The notes under the pieces were generated by a model that had not been told where the DNA came from, did no database searches, and saw only the letters and a list, made by a program, of their open reading frames with translations. Positions 1 to 7,976 of a DNA stretch of 10,481 bases are shown here, piece by piece. Every line of letters starts with the position of its first letter. Within the stretch, counting starts at the first letter, position 1. Source of the DNA: Anaerolineales bacterium UBA6131 (GTDB lineage: Bacteria; Chloroflexota; Anaerolineae; UBA2200); the NCBI GenBank assembly GCA_002435875.1, contig DIVN01000223.1:1-10481 (forward strand). Direction: 5' to 3'. Position numbers and translations under genes: made by a program.

Positions 1-1865
1 CAGGCGACCACGAGATTAGCCTTTCGCTTCAACGCACGCGAACCCAACTCGCTGCGGAGCTCATTTCGGCGGCAACCGCTGCTTGTCTTGCCTTGGTTGT
101 CTTGCGTTGGGCGCGCCCTTCTCGGTCATCTCTAGCCGTCATGGCTCTGATTCTGCTCGTCCCCTTGATTCCCGCTACGCTAGCCTATCCACAGCACGTG
201 GCGGCTGCCGAAGATGAGACCCTGGATCTGACGATGGATTTCGATCGCATACCTTACCTGCATCACAACCCTGGTGGAGTCAGGTTTGGCACTGGGGTAC
301 TACTGCGCGGCTACCAGCTTTCCGCCCACGAGCTTGAAGCAGGAGATGTGCTGACCATTCGATTTTCGTGGCAGGGCGACTCTGATGGCGGCGGGCTGCG
401 CGGCCGAGCCTCTCTGGTTTCTCCGGCGAAGCATCTCTTTGGAGTTCCGCTTGTGTTAGCCTCCAGCGAGCGGGACTTGAGCGACGAGGAGACTACGCAT
501 GTCCTCAGGATCCCTGAGACGACCGCGCCTGGTGTCTACCTCGTTAGCGTTGAGCTTTATGAACAGCAGCAGGCTATCAGCGCCGTGACACCCGATGGAC
601 AACAGCTTGGTACTACGTATCTGCTGCCGATACGAGTGTTCAACGACCTGCAGGTGGCGGAAGCAGAGCCGGTGTTGGCGCAGTTTGGCGATGATATCGC
701 GCTGTCTCGGGTCACGGCCAACCATCGGAACGCAGAGCTAATGGAGGTTGCGCTGACCTGGTTCGTTTCCGAGACACCCGATCAGAACTACAAGACAGCG
801 TTGCGTCTGCGCGATGGCACGGGAAGAGATGTAGCCCGATTGGACGTGCAGCCAGGATATGGCTTCTATCCGACAAGCATGTGGCGCCCCGGCGAGTCGG
901 TCCATGACGACTACCTATTACGAGTCGACGAAGGCACTCCTCCCGGACCCCACTACAGTCTGGACATAGTGCTCTACGACGCTGCTTCGCTACAGCCCAT
1001 CGGTACGACCAGGGTGTCAGATGTAGCCATCGTGCATCCCACTATCCGCACAAACAAACCAGTTCTTCGTGCGTTCGATGGCGGTTTGGGGCTCAGTGCT
1101 ATTCAGCTGAGCAACGACTCGCTGTCGCAGGGCGAGACCGCGAGCGTGGTGACTGCCTGGACAGCGATCACCGACATCAAGCAAGAGTGCCTCTACCATC
1201 TTGTGCTCATTGGAGAAGCCGGGAACCACGTGGATTTGGGCGCGGTGCCCATCGCTGCAGACTACCCTTGCTCTCTTTGGCAGCAGGGCACGTTTGTTGT
1301 CGCCCGCTACGCGCAGCGGATTCCGCATAACACTGCACGGGGCACATACCAGGTGTCGATAGCGGTTATCGATGCTCTCTCCGGCACAGAGTTGGGCACC
1401 TTCCAATCGCCACTGGCAATCGACATCCTCGATACTCCCCACAACTTTACAGTGCCTGAGATGGATGTACCTGTAGGAGCGACTTTCGGGAACATCGTTT
1501 GCTTGCTGGGTTATGACCTCACATGGGACCTTGACAGCATCGACCTGACACTGCACTGGCAGGCTTTGTCCGCCCCCCAGGAAGACTACAAACTCTTTGT
1601 TCATTTGTTCGATCCTGTCAGCGAGAGGATCGTCGCGCAGCAGGATGTGTTTGTGGGAGGAGCCGACTACCCCACCGGGCGATGGGTGGCACAGGAGATC
1701 GTAGAGAGCCAAACGGCACTCGATACGCGGGGTTTGAACCCAGGTGGCTATCAGATTGCCGTAGGACTCTATACTACTGAGGGCCGCTTGCCGATCGCCG
1801 CGTCTGCTCCGCACGCGGTATCATCGGACAGGCTCTTGTTAGGGCGTACCATCGAAGTACCCTGA
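1..1865 (+). CDS. Large membrane-anchored protein with four beta-sandwich repeats, 5' end missing
   Basis: The frame is open from the left edge (first whole codon at 3) to TGA at 1863-1865, giving 620 visible residues. A TTG at 93 could start a 590-residue protein with a signal-peptide-like N terminus. I prefer a gene that continues upstream, because the 30 preceding codons read as protein (GDHEISLSLQRTRTQLAAEL, then a hydrophobic stretch). Numbered from codon 3, two membrane helices lie at about 19-36 and 43-62. The first follows a 'GxHxIxLxxxxT' strand of the type that precedes the last helices of YfhO-like or 6-pyruvoyl-tetrahydropterin-synthase-related membrane proteins; this family link is inferred. 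The rest is probably extracytoplasmic: four tandem beta-sandwich units at about 80-215, 220-345, 350-475 and 485-620. Recurring signatures are YPTSMWRPGE, DYKLFVHLFD and PGGYQIAVGLY. Catalytic residues would lie upstream, so no reaction is assigned. It converges with the DUF2723 gene. Confidence 0.7.
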   Translation, partial: GDHEISLSLQRTRTQLAAELISAATAACLALVVLRWARPSRSSLAVMALILLVPLIPATLAYPQHVAAAEDETLDLTMDFDRIPYLHHNPGGVRFGTGVLLRGYQLSAHELEAGDVLTIRFSWQGDSDGGGLRGRASLVSPAKHLFGVPLVLASSERDLSDEETTHVLRIPETTAPGVYLVSVELYEQQQAISAVTPDGQQLGTTYLLPIRVFNDLQVAEAEPVLAQFGDDIALSRVTANHRNAELMEVALTWFVSETPDQNYKTALRLRDGTGRDVARLDVQPGYGFYPTSMWRPGESVHDDYLLRVDEGTPPGPHYSLDIVLYDAASLQPIGTTRVSDVAIVHPTIRTNKPVLRAFDGGLGLSAIQLSNDSLSQGETASVVTAWTAITDIKQECLYHLVLIGEAGNHVDLGAVPIAADYPCSLWQQGTFVVARYAQRIPHNTARGTYQVSIAVIDALSGTELGTFQSPLAIDILDTPHNFTVPEMDVPVGATFGNIVCLLGYDLTWDLDSIDLTLHWQALSAPQEDYKLFVHLFDPVSERIVAQQDVFVGGADYPTGRWVAQEIVESQTALDTRGLNPGGYQIAVGLYTTEGRLPIAASAPHAVSSDRLLLGRTIEVP

Positions 1866-2001
1866 CATTCGCAGCACGTGGTCGTTCCGGCACACCCCTC
1901 TGGTGAGCACCCCTGAACGCTTCCCCTGACGGAGGATGGTACTCAGCACCAACGGCTTTCTGGATGGCGGTCCAGATATGCCCATTCCCCACACTCGGCA
2001 G
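1866..2001. other. Convergent intergenic gap with weak hairpins
   Basis: This 136-bp gap separates the stop codons of two converging genes. The best inverted repeat is tctgga/tccaga at 1959-1964 and 1971-1976, a perfect 6-bp stem with a 6-nt loop. Two 4-bp hairpins lie at 1893-1905 and 1937-1951. None is followed by a T-run on either strand, so a canonical intrinsic terminator is not supported. The 6-bp hairpin might still help end either transcript. Confidence 0.25.
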
Positions 2002-4986
2002 TCAGCGCACATCCACGGTGCCAATAGTGAATCGCATGCCTTGACCCAGCCGAGCCAGACGATCATCCAAGACTGGCAAGGACTCAGTGGTAAAGGCATC
2101 GTAGACCGTCACACGCAGCACTGCTCGTCCGGTAGCCTCCGCAGGCAATTCGAGATAGTGCACATCCTCAACAACTGTGCCACGGATCCATTTCAGTGTC
2201 GGGATGGCACCCAGTGCAGGTGTACCGTCGTGTTGGGCACGCCATCCGCCTGACTCTGCCTCAAGGCTCACGGATACCGTGTAGTCATTGGTTAGTGGCC
2301 GTGCGCCCACCAGTGCGAGCTCCACAGGTACCGATGTGCCGGCAATCACCGACACCGAATGGAGTACCTGCAGGAGCACCATCTCTCCCCCCAACGGGAC
2401 GTACCGTGCGTCAACTACGGGATTGGGCAGACAAAGTCTATCTGCCCCTGGAAGCTTCCAAGGGCCAGACACCCGGCTTGATAGACCCGTCGTCACATCC
2501 TGCAGTTCCAGCGCCAGACCGGAGGCAGCCGGCGGCAAATCGTGAACCGTAGTGTGATACGTACCCTGTGGGCCCGATACCATCTCCGCAGAGTTCAACA
2601 GGGTCTGCCCCGAAAACACCAATATACATGTTAGCTGACCAACCTCTTCATCTGCAAACCAGTGCAGATACAGGCGCAATTGGTCCGCGATGCTGCGATC
2701 ATAGTCCACACCCACCAGCACACACCCGTTGGAGAACGGGTACCACAGGCTGTTTCGCGTTACAGGTGGCATCGTCAGCGGCAGAACCTGTATCTCACCC
2801 AGCTGGGTGGAGTCTTGTCCAATCGGCGTCAAGAGCCTCTGCCAGCCGCCATTATCAAGGGTAATGTATATGCCAGCTATTAGCCGGTACTGGCCAGGAC
2901 GGGCGGAGGGAAGTATCGGAATGCGAAACTCGTCTTCCACAAGCTGCCCGACTTGGTAGCGCCCGGCGGCATGGGTGACATCGCCTTGCCCAATGGGCAC
3001 GCCCTGCTCGTCAATCAAATGTACAAAGAGGGAATAGTCTCGCTCCAGTTGGACGACAGGACGCCAGGACACACGAACGAGCAGATGCTCGGCCGGCGAA
3101 ATCTTTGTACTGCCCGATTCGCCGTTGACCAGTTCGATCCGCCCGTCAAACACGATGCCAGGTGTGGAGCCCCGGCTCGAGGCTATAGGTGCCGCATCAG
3201 TCTGTGCCAGCCAGCCTTCAGCAAGGGGGTGGAAGCCAAGGGGCAGTGTAGAAAACTCTGGATAGCGGTTCGTCACAATGGTAGGCCTGCTCACGCTACT
3301 GTCGAGGATACGCCGCACCCAGGTCTGAGCAATTGGCTCCGCGCCCTCAGGATAGACATAAATAACTTCGACGTCCGGTCGCTGCCCCTCCACAAGCTGC
3401 AGATACCACAGTGGAGTGGCGTGATGCCAGCTTGCCAGGATCCTGGCACCTCTTGGCGCCAACGACAACATCGTGCTTGCATCAATCTGTGCACTGCGGT
3501 CCTCGCTCAAGCTCGCGAAACTCGGATAGTCCCCGTGGGCGGTCAGCATCGGAAAGAGCATGGCAAGAGCGAGGGGCAGGACTGCCCATCTTCGGACCGG
3601 CGTTGACCAGGTGCCAATGGCCCGGTAGAGCGACCACGCGCCATACGCAATCGCGCAGGCCACGGACACGTACGAGGGCATCAGGTATTCCACGGTCTGA
3701 GGGGCGCGATAGGTCACGGCGAGCAGGGAATTGCCCAGCCATACACCCCCAAGCAACAGTAGCCAGCGAGGATGCTGCCTCAGCAACTCGAAACAGCCCC
3801 ACACTGCCAATAGCAGCAATGGCAGATAAAACTCCAGATTAAGAATATTCCAAAGCACCTTGATCCTGGGAAGCAGTACGGAAGGGTTCGTGTAATGCAG
3901 CATGTCCCCGCGAAAACCCAGAGCAAGTACATGCTCCAAGAAACCAGAAAGGTTGCGGATAGGTTGTGGATCAAAAGGGGCTCCCATCCAACTGCGCACG
4001 GGCAAGTAGAGCAGCACCGTCAGCGACAACAATAGTGCCACCAATGGCTTGCACCAGGCCCTCGGCTGGCGCAACAGGGTGGGATTGGAGATCACGAGGA
4101 AAGGCAGATACACCGCAACCAGCGGTGCCAGGGAGGCATGGTGTCCAATTCCCAGGCCAAACGCCAGTGCAAAGTCAGTCAGGTGCTTGCCCTCCCGCGT
4201 CTGATCGTACAGCAGTAGTGCTCCAACCTGGATGGCGACAAACAGAGCGGTGAGGCTGCGGATGCCAGCCACAGTACTCTGCGCCCAGAAAGTAGGAGCA
4301 AGGCCAAGGCCAAGGGCGGCGCTCCAGCCAGCGGCGCTGCAACCAGTCATACGACGGACACTGCGACTCAAAACTACAAGTGTCAGAGCACTCGTTACTG
4401 CAGACATCAGATTGACGCGGAAGGCCACATCACCCACCGGGAGGAGGGTGAAAAGCTTAGCGAGGATAGTATATAGCGGATATCCTGGTGGGTGGGCAAT
4501 TCCAAGAACATATCCCACCAGTTGGAACTCGCCGCTGTCCGCCGGCAAGACCGTCGGCGATAGGGTTTGCACATACAATAGCAGACTCGCACCAAACAAC
4601 AGAGCATCGTGAAGCTCGCTAGAGCCTGCCAGCTTCAGCCTCAGACCGCGCGTCGCCGACTCGTTTTGCAGTATGAGCACAAGGCTGGCGAGAAGCCCGA
4701 CCGCCCACATCCATCGCGGCCACGGCCATGGCCAGATCACGTAGAGAAACAAGAGATACAATGCCGAGACATCAAAGTGGTGGCGGTGAAGCAGAGTCAC
4801 CAAGCGCAGGCTAGCGACAAGCGAGGCCGACACGACAAATAGCAGGACCCACTTGGGGTACAGATTGCACAACAGTTCTGCAATCACTCGGCTACAGTAG
4901 AGCCCCAGAGCCGCAGAGGCCAGGACCGTAAGTCGACGTCCTGAGCTAGTCCGTTGTATGCTATGGCTCCTCAGTACAGATTCCAC
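2002..4986 (-). CDS. DUF2723 (TMEM260-like) membrane protein, putative GT-C glycosyltransferase, with C-terminal beta-sandwich repeats
   Basis: Numbered from the GTG at 4986 (994 aa), the first ~485 residues are a polytopic membrane region. It carries DUF2723 hallmarks: an acidic motif ADSGEF at 149-154, LGIAHPPGYPLY at 161-172, a GHH motif near 281-283 and LPVRS. GT-C proteins of this group transfer sugars from lipid-linked donors to substrates outside the membrane; TMEM260 is a protein O-mannosyltransferase. Substrate and activity here are inferred. In the helix that usually reads AEVY, this protein has AGIR (240-243). Residues ~485-994 are soluble and probably extracytoplasmic. They include ASWHHATPLWYLQ and RPDVEVIYVY, then about three beta-sandwich repeats (~610-735, 755-865, 875-994), the first with DYSLFVHLIDEQG and PGQYRLIAGIY. 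The frame also allows GTG at 5031 (1009 aa, 61-bp overlap with the lipoprotein gene). Neither GTG has a clear Shine-Dalgarno. A GGAG at 4970-4967 overlaps the upstream stop and sits 7 nt before an in-frame ATA at 4959. The product is secure; the start is not. Confidence 0.85.
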   Translation of the reverse strand: MESVLRSHSIQRTSSGRRLTVLASAALGLYCSRVIAELLCNLYPKWVLLFVVSASLVASLRLVTLLHRHHFDVSALYLLFLYVIWPWPWPRWMWAVGLLASLVLILQNESATRGLRLKLAGSSELHDALLFGASLLLYVQTLSPTVLPADSGEFQLVGYVLGIAHPPGYPLYTILAKLFTLLPVGDVAFRVNLMSAVTSALTLVVLSRSVRRMTGCSAAGWSAALGLGLAPTFWAQSTVAGIRSLTALFVAIQVGALLLYDQTREGKHLTDFALAFGLGIGHHASLAPLVAVYLPFLVISNPTLLRQPRAWCKPLVALLLSLTVLLYLPVRSWMGAPFDPQPIRNLSGFLEHVLALGFRGDMLHYTNPSVLLPRIKVLWNILNLEFYLPLLLLAVWGCFELLRQHPRWLLLLGGVWLGNSLLAVTYRAPQTVEYLMPSYVSVACAIAYGAWSLYRAIGTWSTPVRRWAVLPLALAMLFPMLTAHGDYPSFASLSEDRSAQIDASTMLSLAPRGARILASWHHATPLWYLQLVEGQRPDVEVIYVYPEGAEPIAQTWVRRILDSSVSRPTIVTNRYPEFSTLPLGFHPLAEGWLAQTDAAPIASSRGSTPGIVFDGRIELVNGESGSTKISPAEHLLVRVSWRPVVQLERDYSLFVHLIDEQGVPIGQGDVTHAAGRYQVGQLVEDEFRIPILPSARPGQYRLIAGIYITLDNGGWQRLLTPIGQDSTQLGEIQVLPLTMPPVTRNSLWYPFSNGCVLVGVDYDRSIADQLRLYLHWFADEEVGQLTCILVFSGQTLLNSAEMVSGPQGTYHTTVHDLPPAASGLALELQDVTTGLSSRVSGPWKLPGADRLCLPNPVVDARYVPLGGEMVLLQVLHSVSVIAGTSVPVELALVGARPLTNDYTVSVSLEAESGGWRAQHDGTPALGAIPTLKWIRGTVVEDVHYLELPAEATGRAVLRVTVYDAFTTESLPVLDDRLARLGQGMRFTIGTVDVR

Positions 4987-5747
4987 GACATGTCGTCGGT
5001 GTAGAGAGCAAAACAGACATTGCCATTCCACAGTAGCGTGCCATGCTCAAAATCCTGGACGGCACCGGAAAAGGGCTTGCTGCGCAACGCCTGGCTGTTC
5101 TCATAGGGAATCAGCGCCCATCCCAACTGGTCGCGAACCGGCGGATTCTCACGCCATATCTTGCCGAACCGGCCCAGCGGCTGACCGTACAACTTGCCGC
5201 CGGGGCCCGGCATTGGGGTAGGCTCCACCACACTGGGGTCTTGGTCCGGATCAGATGGTTGCAGCGAGTCAGCAATGGCTCCCCATCCCCCCGGCTGCCC
5301 AGCAGGCTCGAACAGAACGTAGATAAGGCCGCGATCGGGGCGCCAGAGCATGTGCCCGTTTTGAAAGTAGAGCTCTTCACTTACCAGGCCGATTTGCTCC
5401 CCGATTGGGCATCCGAGCCGCCTGCGCACTTCGGCATTGCGCCAGACATCGCCCAAGCCCCACAGGGGCGTTGCGAGGCAGGTGGGTTCCGGCAAAGGGA
5501 GCCCAAACGTCGGCGTTGCCTGTGTGATGTGTGCAGAGGATGCGGCAGTATTCGTGGACACTGGAGTCAGGAGCACAGGCGCGACTGTCGGAGTGCTCGC
5601 CGGCCGATTGGGAGAAGGCATGACTGAAGGCTCAGCAGGGAACTGCAGGCCTGCACAGGCGGTCATGACAGCAGTAATCCAGACGAGCTTGACGAGACGG
5701 AACACGCGCTGCGAAGAGTATTCGACAATACGGCCATCAGCTCGCAT
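4971..5747 (-). CDS. Putative lipoprotein with two WR/LG-type repeats
   Basis: This 258-aa protein starts at ATG 5747, preceded by GGGAG five bases upstream. The frame extends 22 codons further, but the shorter start places a lipoprotein signal at the N terminus: basic residues up to Lys20, hydrophobic LVWITAVMTA, then Cys31 (lipobox-like MTAC). Residues ~37-90 form a Ser/Thr/Pro-rich linker typical of an exported surface tether. Two related repeats follow. Repeat 1 (~96-147) has VWRNAEVRRRLG, LYFQNGHMLW and IYVLF; repeat 2 (~192-252) has IWRENPPVRDQLGW, FEHGTLLW and FALY. A Pro/Gly linker (~160-188) separates them. This architecture recalls repeats in Chloroflexota surface proteins and loosely the LGFP repeat; I know of no proven function. 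The frame ends inside the start region of the DUF2723 gene, so the two may be translationally coupled and work together. Cell-wall or glycan binding is a guess. No enzymatic motif is visible. Confidence 0.75.
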   Translation of the reverse strand: MRADGRIVEYSSQRVFRLVKLVWITAVMTACAGLQFPAEPSVMPSPNRPASTPTVAPVLLTPVSTNTAASSAHITQATPTFGLPLPEPTCLATPLWGLGDVWRNAEVRRRLGCPIGEQIGLVSEELYFQNGHMLWRPDRGLIYVLFEPAGQPGGWGAIADSLQPSDPDQDPSVVEPTPMPGPGGKLYGQPLGRFGKIWRENPPVRDQLGWALIPYENSQALRSKPFSGAVQDFEHGTLLWNGNVCFALYTDDMSWNLY

Positions 5748-5863
5748 AGATTCTCCCAGACAAGACTTGTGCCCGTGCAGCGCCCTCACGGAGGGCACCA
5801 AGTATCTTAACACACAAGACTGACCTTCGCGAAGCCCCCCATCCGCGATTCGTACCGATTCTT
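5748..5863 (-). promoter_or_regulatory. Leader of the lipoprotein gene: small hairpin, palindrome and weak -10
   Basis: This 116-nt gap follows the GT4 stop and precedes the lipoprotein start. On the minus strand a -10-like TAAGAT lies at 5809-5804, but no convincing -35 sits upstream. A 10-bp palindrome, cttcgcgaag (5825-5834), lies about where a -35 would be and could be an operator. A perfect 6-bp hairpin with a 3-nt loop (gccctc/gagggc, 5782-5787 and 5791-5796) would fall in the transcript 35-50 nt before the start codon. The gap is long enough for an internal promoter, but each element is weak alone. Confidence 0.3.
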
Positions 5864-7036
5864 CTATGGAGCCACGGCCACTGCGGCCTCGCCATAGACC
5901 TGCCGGGTTGCCTCAGCCGTTCGACGCCAACTGAACTGGTCCGCCTGGCGGATGGCCTCTTTGGACAGCGTCTGTCGCAGCGGTTCATCCCTCAACAAGA
6001 CGGTCATCGCGTGCGCCGCCGCATCCAGATCTAGCGGATCGACAAGGATACCACCCAGACCGACGACTTCAGCCAGGGAAGAGGAATTGGCAGCGATCAC
6101 CGGAGTTCCACAGGCCAGGGCCTCAAGCGCCATCAGCCCGAACCCTTCATACAGGGAGAGAAAGATGAAGAATTGGGCACCCGCATACACAGCTGGCTTG
6201 TCTTCTTCGTCAATCCACCCCGGGAATACCACATGGCCGTCAATGCCCAAGTGTGTGGCGATCCTCCTTGGATTGGGAAAGAGACTGCTCTCTTGACGGG
6301 GCAATCTGCCCGCAACGACGAGCGGAGGAGCCGCACCACCCAATTCCTGAACCGTTCTCGCGTAGGCGCGCAGCAAGCTGCCGACATTCTTGCGCTGATC
6401 GAAGCCGCCAAGATACAGCAAGTACTGCTCCGGCAGACCGTATTTGGCCCTCACCCGTTCCAACTCGGTGCCATCGTTCACCGGGCGGCACGATGGGTCC
6501 GCTGCCAAGGGAATGACCCGTATGCGACTGGCGGGTACATGCAGATAGTGCTCGATATCGGCCTTTGAGCAGCATGAATCGGTAATGATGACGTCTGCGC
6601 GCCGGGCGCCTGCGGCTACGAGGGCCATATACATGCGTACCAGAACGCTCCGCCGATAGTCGGGCAACACCCATGGGATCACATCATGCACAGTGACCAC
6701 CGTCTTCGCAGCTCGCTTGAGGGGCGGCGCAAAGTAGGGCACGTGCACGAGATCGGTCGAGGACCGGGAGCAAGCTCGCGGAAAAGTCGCCTGCTCGAAC
6801 CACAGCTTGGCCAGGTTCGAAGGCAGGCCTGTCGGCGGTTTTAGCCACATCGGTGGCATCATCGCGCGGGTCACGCCATACTCACTGACCTGGGGTTGAT
6901 CCCCGCCCAGCATGGCAAACAGCAGGTACTCATCGGCTGGGAACAATTGTTGAAGCTCGCCGAACAGCTGATGAGTATACTGGCCAGTACCCACACCCTC
7001 GCGGCCCCAGAAGTAGGCGTTGACCCCAACTCGCAT
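5864..7036 (-). CDS. Glycosyltransferase family 4 (GT-B fold)
   Basis: This 390-aa protein starts at ATG 7036 with MRVGVNAYFWG, the usual first beta strand of the family. A TTG at 7054 would add six residues. A GGAG lies about 10 nt before the ATG. The N-terminal acceptor domain has the glycine-rich GREGVGTGQYTHQL (11-24) and TVHDVIPW (115-122). The C-terminal donor domain has YLGGFDQRKNV (208-218), VVAGRLP (240-246) and FPGWIDEED (271-279). The EX7E motif, which contacts the nucleotide-sugar donor, is intact with Glu297 and Glu305 in EGFGLMALE, followed by ACGTPVIA. No membrane segment is seen, so it is probably cytoplasmic or peripheral at the inner leaflet. It transfers a sugar from a nucleotide donor with retention of configuration (family knowledge); sugar and acceptor cannot be read from sequence. 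The gene follows the epimerase by only 22 nt, which argues for one transcript and a shared glycan pathway. Confidence 0.93.
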   Translation of the reverse strand: MRVGVNAYFWGREGVGTGQYTHQLFGELQQLFPADEYLLFAMLGGDQPQVSEYGVTRAMMPPMWLKPPTGLPSNLAKLWFEQATFPRACSRSSTDLVHVPYFAPPLKRAAKTVVTVHDVIPWVLPDYRRSVLVRMYMALVAAGARRADVIITDSCCSKADIEHYLHVPASRIRVIPLAADPSCRPVNDGTELERVRAKYGLPEQYLLYLGGFDQRKNVGSLLRAYARTVQELGGAAPPLVVAGRLPRQESSLFPNPRRIATHLGIDGHVVFPGWIDEEDKPAVYAGAQFFIFLSLYEGFGLMALEALACGTPVIAANSSSLAEVVGLGGILVDPLDLDAAAHAMTVLLRDEPLRQTLSKEAIRQADQFSWRRTAEATRQVYGEAAVAVAP

Positions 7037-7058
7037 GGTGATTGGGCTCCGCAAGTGC

Positions 7059-7976
7059 TCAGAGAGATCTAAAGTACTCTACCGTCAGACTCAGACCCTG
7101 TTCCAGGTCCACTCGTGGTTGCCAGCCAAGCTCGCGCGCAGCCTTTTCGGCTTGTAGATAGACCTTGTAGACCTCTCCAGCCTTGGCTGGGCCATGTACT
7201 GCCGGCAATGGGTACCCCGTGATGCCTGTCATGCGTTCGAAGATCTCATTGATCGAGGTGCCAATGCCTGTGCCAATATTGTATGTGCCGCCATCACCGT
7301 GATCCAGAGCCAGCAGATTGGCCTGTGCCGCATCGCCCACATATACAAAGTCGCGCTCCTGGTCTCCGCTGCCATGGATAGTAGCCTGCTCACCACCCAG
7401 CATCTTGCCAGCAAAGATCGCGACTACGCCAGCCTCACCCAGAGGATCCTGCCGGGGTCCATACACATTGGCATATCGCAGGCTGGTGAAGCGAATCCCA
7501 TGGTTGCGCTGGTAAACAGGAAGATAGTATTCAAAACATGCCTTGCTCACCCCATATGGATCTAGCGGCCGGGCAGGGTGCTCCTCATCTGCGGGCAAGT
7601 ATTCCGGCTCTCCATATACGGCGCCACCCGTCGAGATGTTTATGAACTTCTTGACGCCATACTGTCGACTCAACTCCAGTAGATGGAGGGAGCCCAACAC
7701 ATTCACGTCGGCATACAGCACGGGTTTGGTCATCGATTCACGCACGTTGGCTTTGGCCGCATGATGGTTGACCACATCGGGGCGTTCGCTCAAAAACACC
7801 TGCTCCAGCTGCGGGTCACGAATGTCCAGTGCATATAGGCGGGCGCGGGGATTGAGATTCTGGCGGCGGCCCGTGCTCAGGTCGTCCACCACTAGCACAT
7901 CGTGGCCGGAAGCCACGTAGGCATCCACGACATGTGAACCGATAAAGCCCGCCCCACCGGTAACAAGTACTTTCAT
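7059..7976 (-). CDS. galE: NAD-dependent nucleotide-sugar epimerase, UDP-glucose 4-epimerase-like (extended SDR)
   Basis: This 305-aa protein starts at ATG 7976, preceded by AAGGAGA four bases upstream. The frame is open 69 codons further, but the dinucleotide-binding GGAGFIG (7-13) must lie near the N terminus, so the extension is not used. DD at 31-32 (VVDDLSTG) suits NAD binding. HHAAKANVRES (71-81) follows the family pattern. The catalytic set is Ser115 in STGGAVYGEP with Tyr141 and Lys145 in YGVSK. RYANVYGPRQDP (168-179) and the Arg of ERDFVYVGD (207-215) are typical of the substrate domain. Such enzymes interconvert UDP-glucose and UDP-galactose, or the N-acetyl forms, by transient C4 oxidation. 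The exact sugar is not certain and a related SDR activity is possible, so the symbol is provisional. It is the first gene of a probable operon with the GT4 gene and has an unusually long leader. Confidence 0.88.
   Translation of the reverse strand: MKVLVTGGAGFIGSHVVDAYVASGHDVLVVDDLSTGRRQNLNPRARLYALDIRDPQLEQVFLSERPDVVNHHAAKANVRESMTKPVLYADVNVLGSLHLLELSRQYGVKKFINISTGGAVYGEPEYLPADEEHPARPLDPYGVSKACFEYYLPVYQRNHGIRFTSLRYANVYGPRQDPLGEAGVVAIFAGKMLGGEQATIHGSGDQERDFVYVGDAAQANLLALDHGDGGTYNIGTGIGTSINEIFERMTGITGYPLPAVHGPAKAGEVYKVYLQAEKAARELGWQPRVDLEQGLSLTVEYFRSL

Noticed and set aside
185..193. DnaA-box-like cTATCCACA (and a similar tgtggatca near 3964-3972), possibly marking an origin with recF and rsmG
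   Set aside because: They are single near-matches inside coding sequence, kilobases from recF, with no cluster and no AT-rich stretch. They do not support an origin in this window.
1017..1814. A 265-codon open frame on the minus strand opposite the left membrane protein
   Set aside because: It is antisense to a frame with clear repeated protein motifs, has an Arg/Cys/His-rich composition and no recognisable domain. It is a shadow of the plus-strand codon bias.
1893..1976. Bidirectional intrinsic terminator between the convergent genes
   Set aside because: The stems are 4-6 bp and no T-run follows on either strand, so only a weak hairpin is recorded.
2953..3606. A 217-codon plus-strand open frame inside the DUF2723 gene
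   Set aside because: The minus-strand frame carries strong family motifs across this interval. The plus translation has no coherent domain or membrane pattern.
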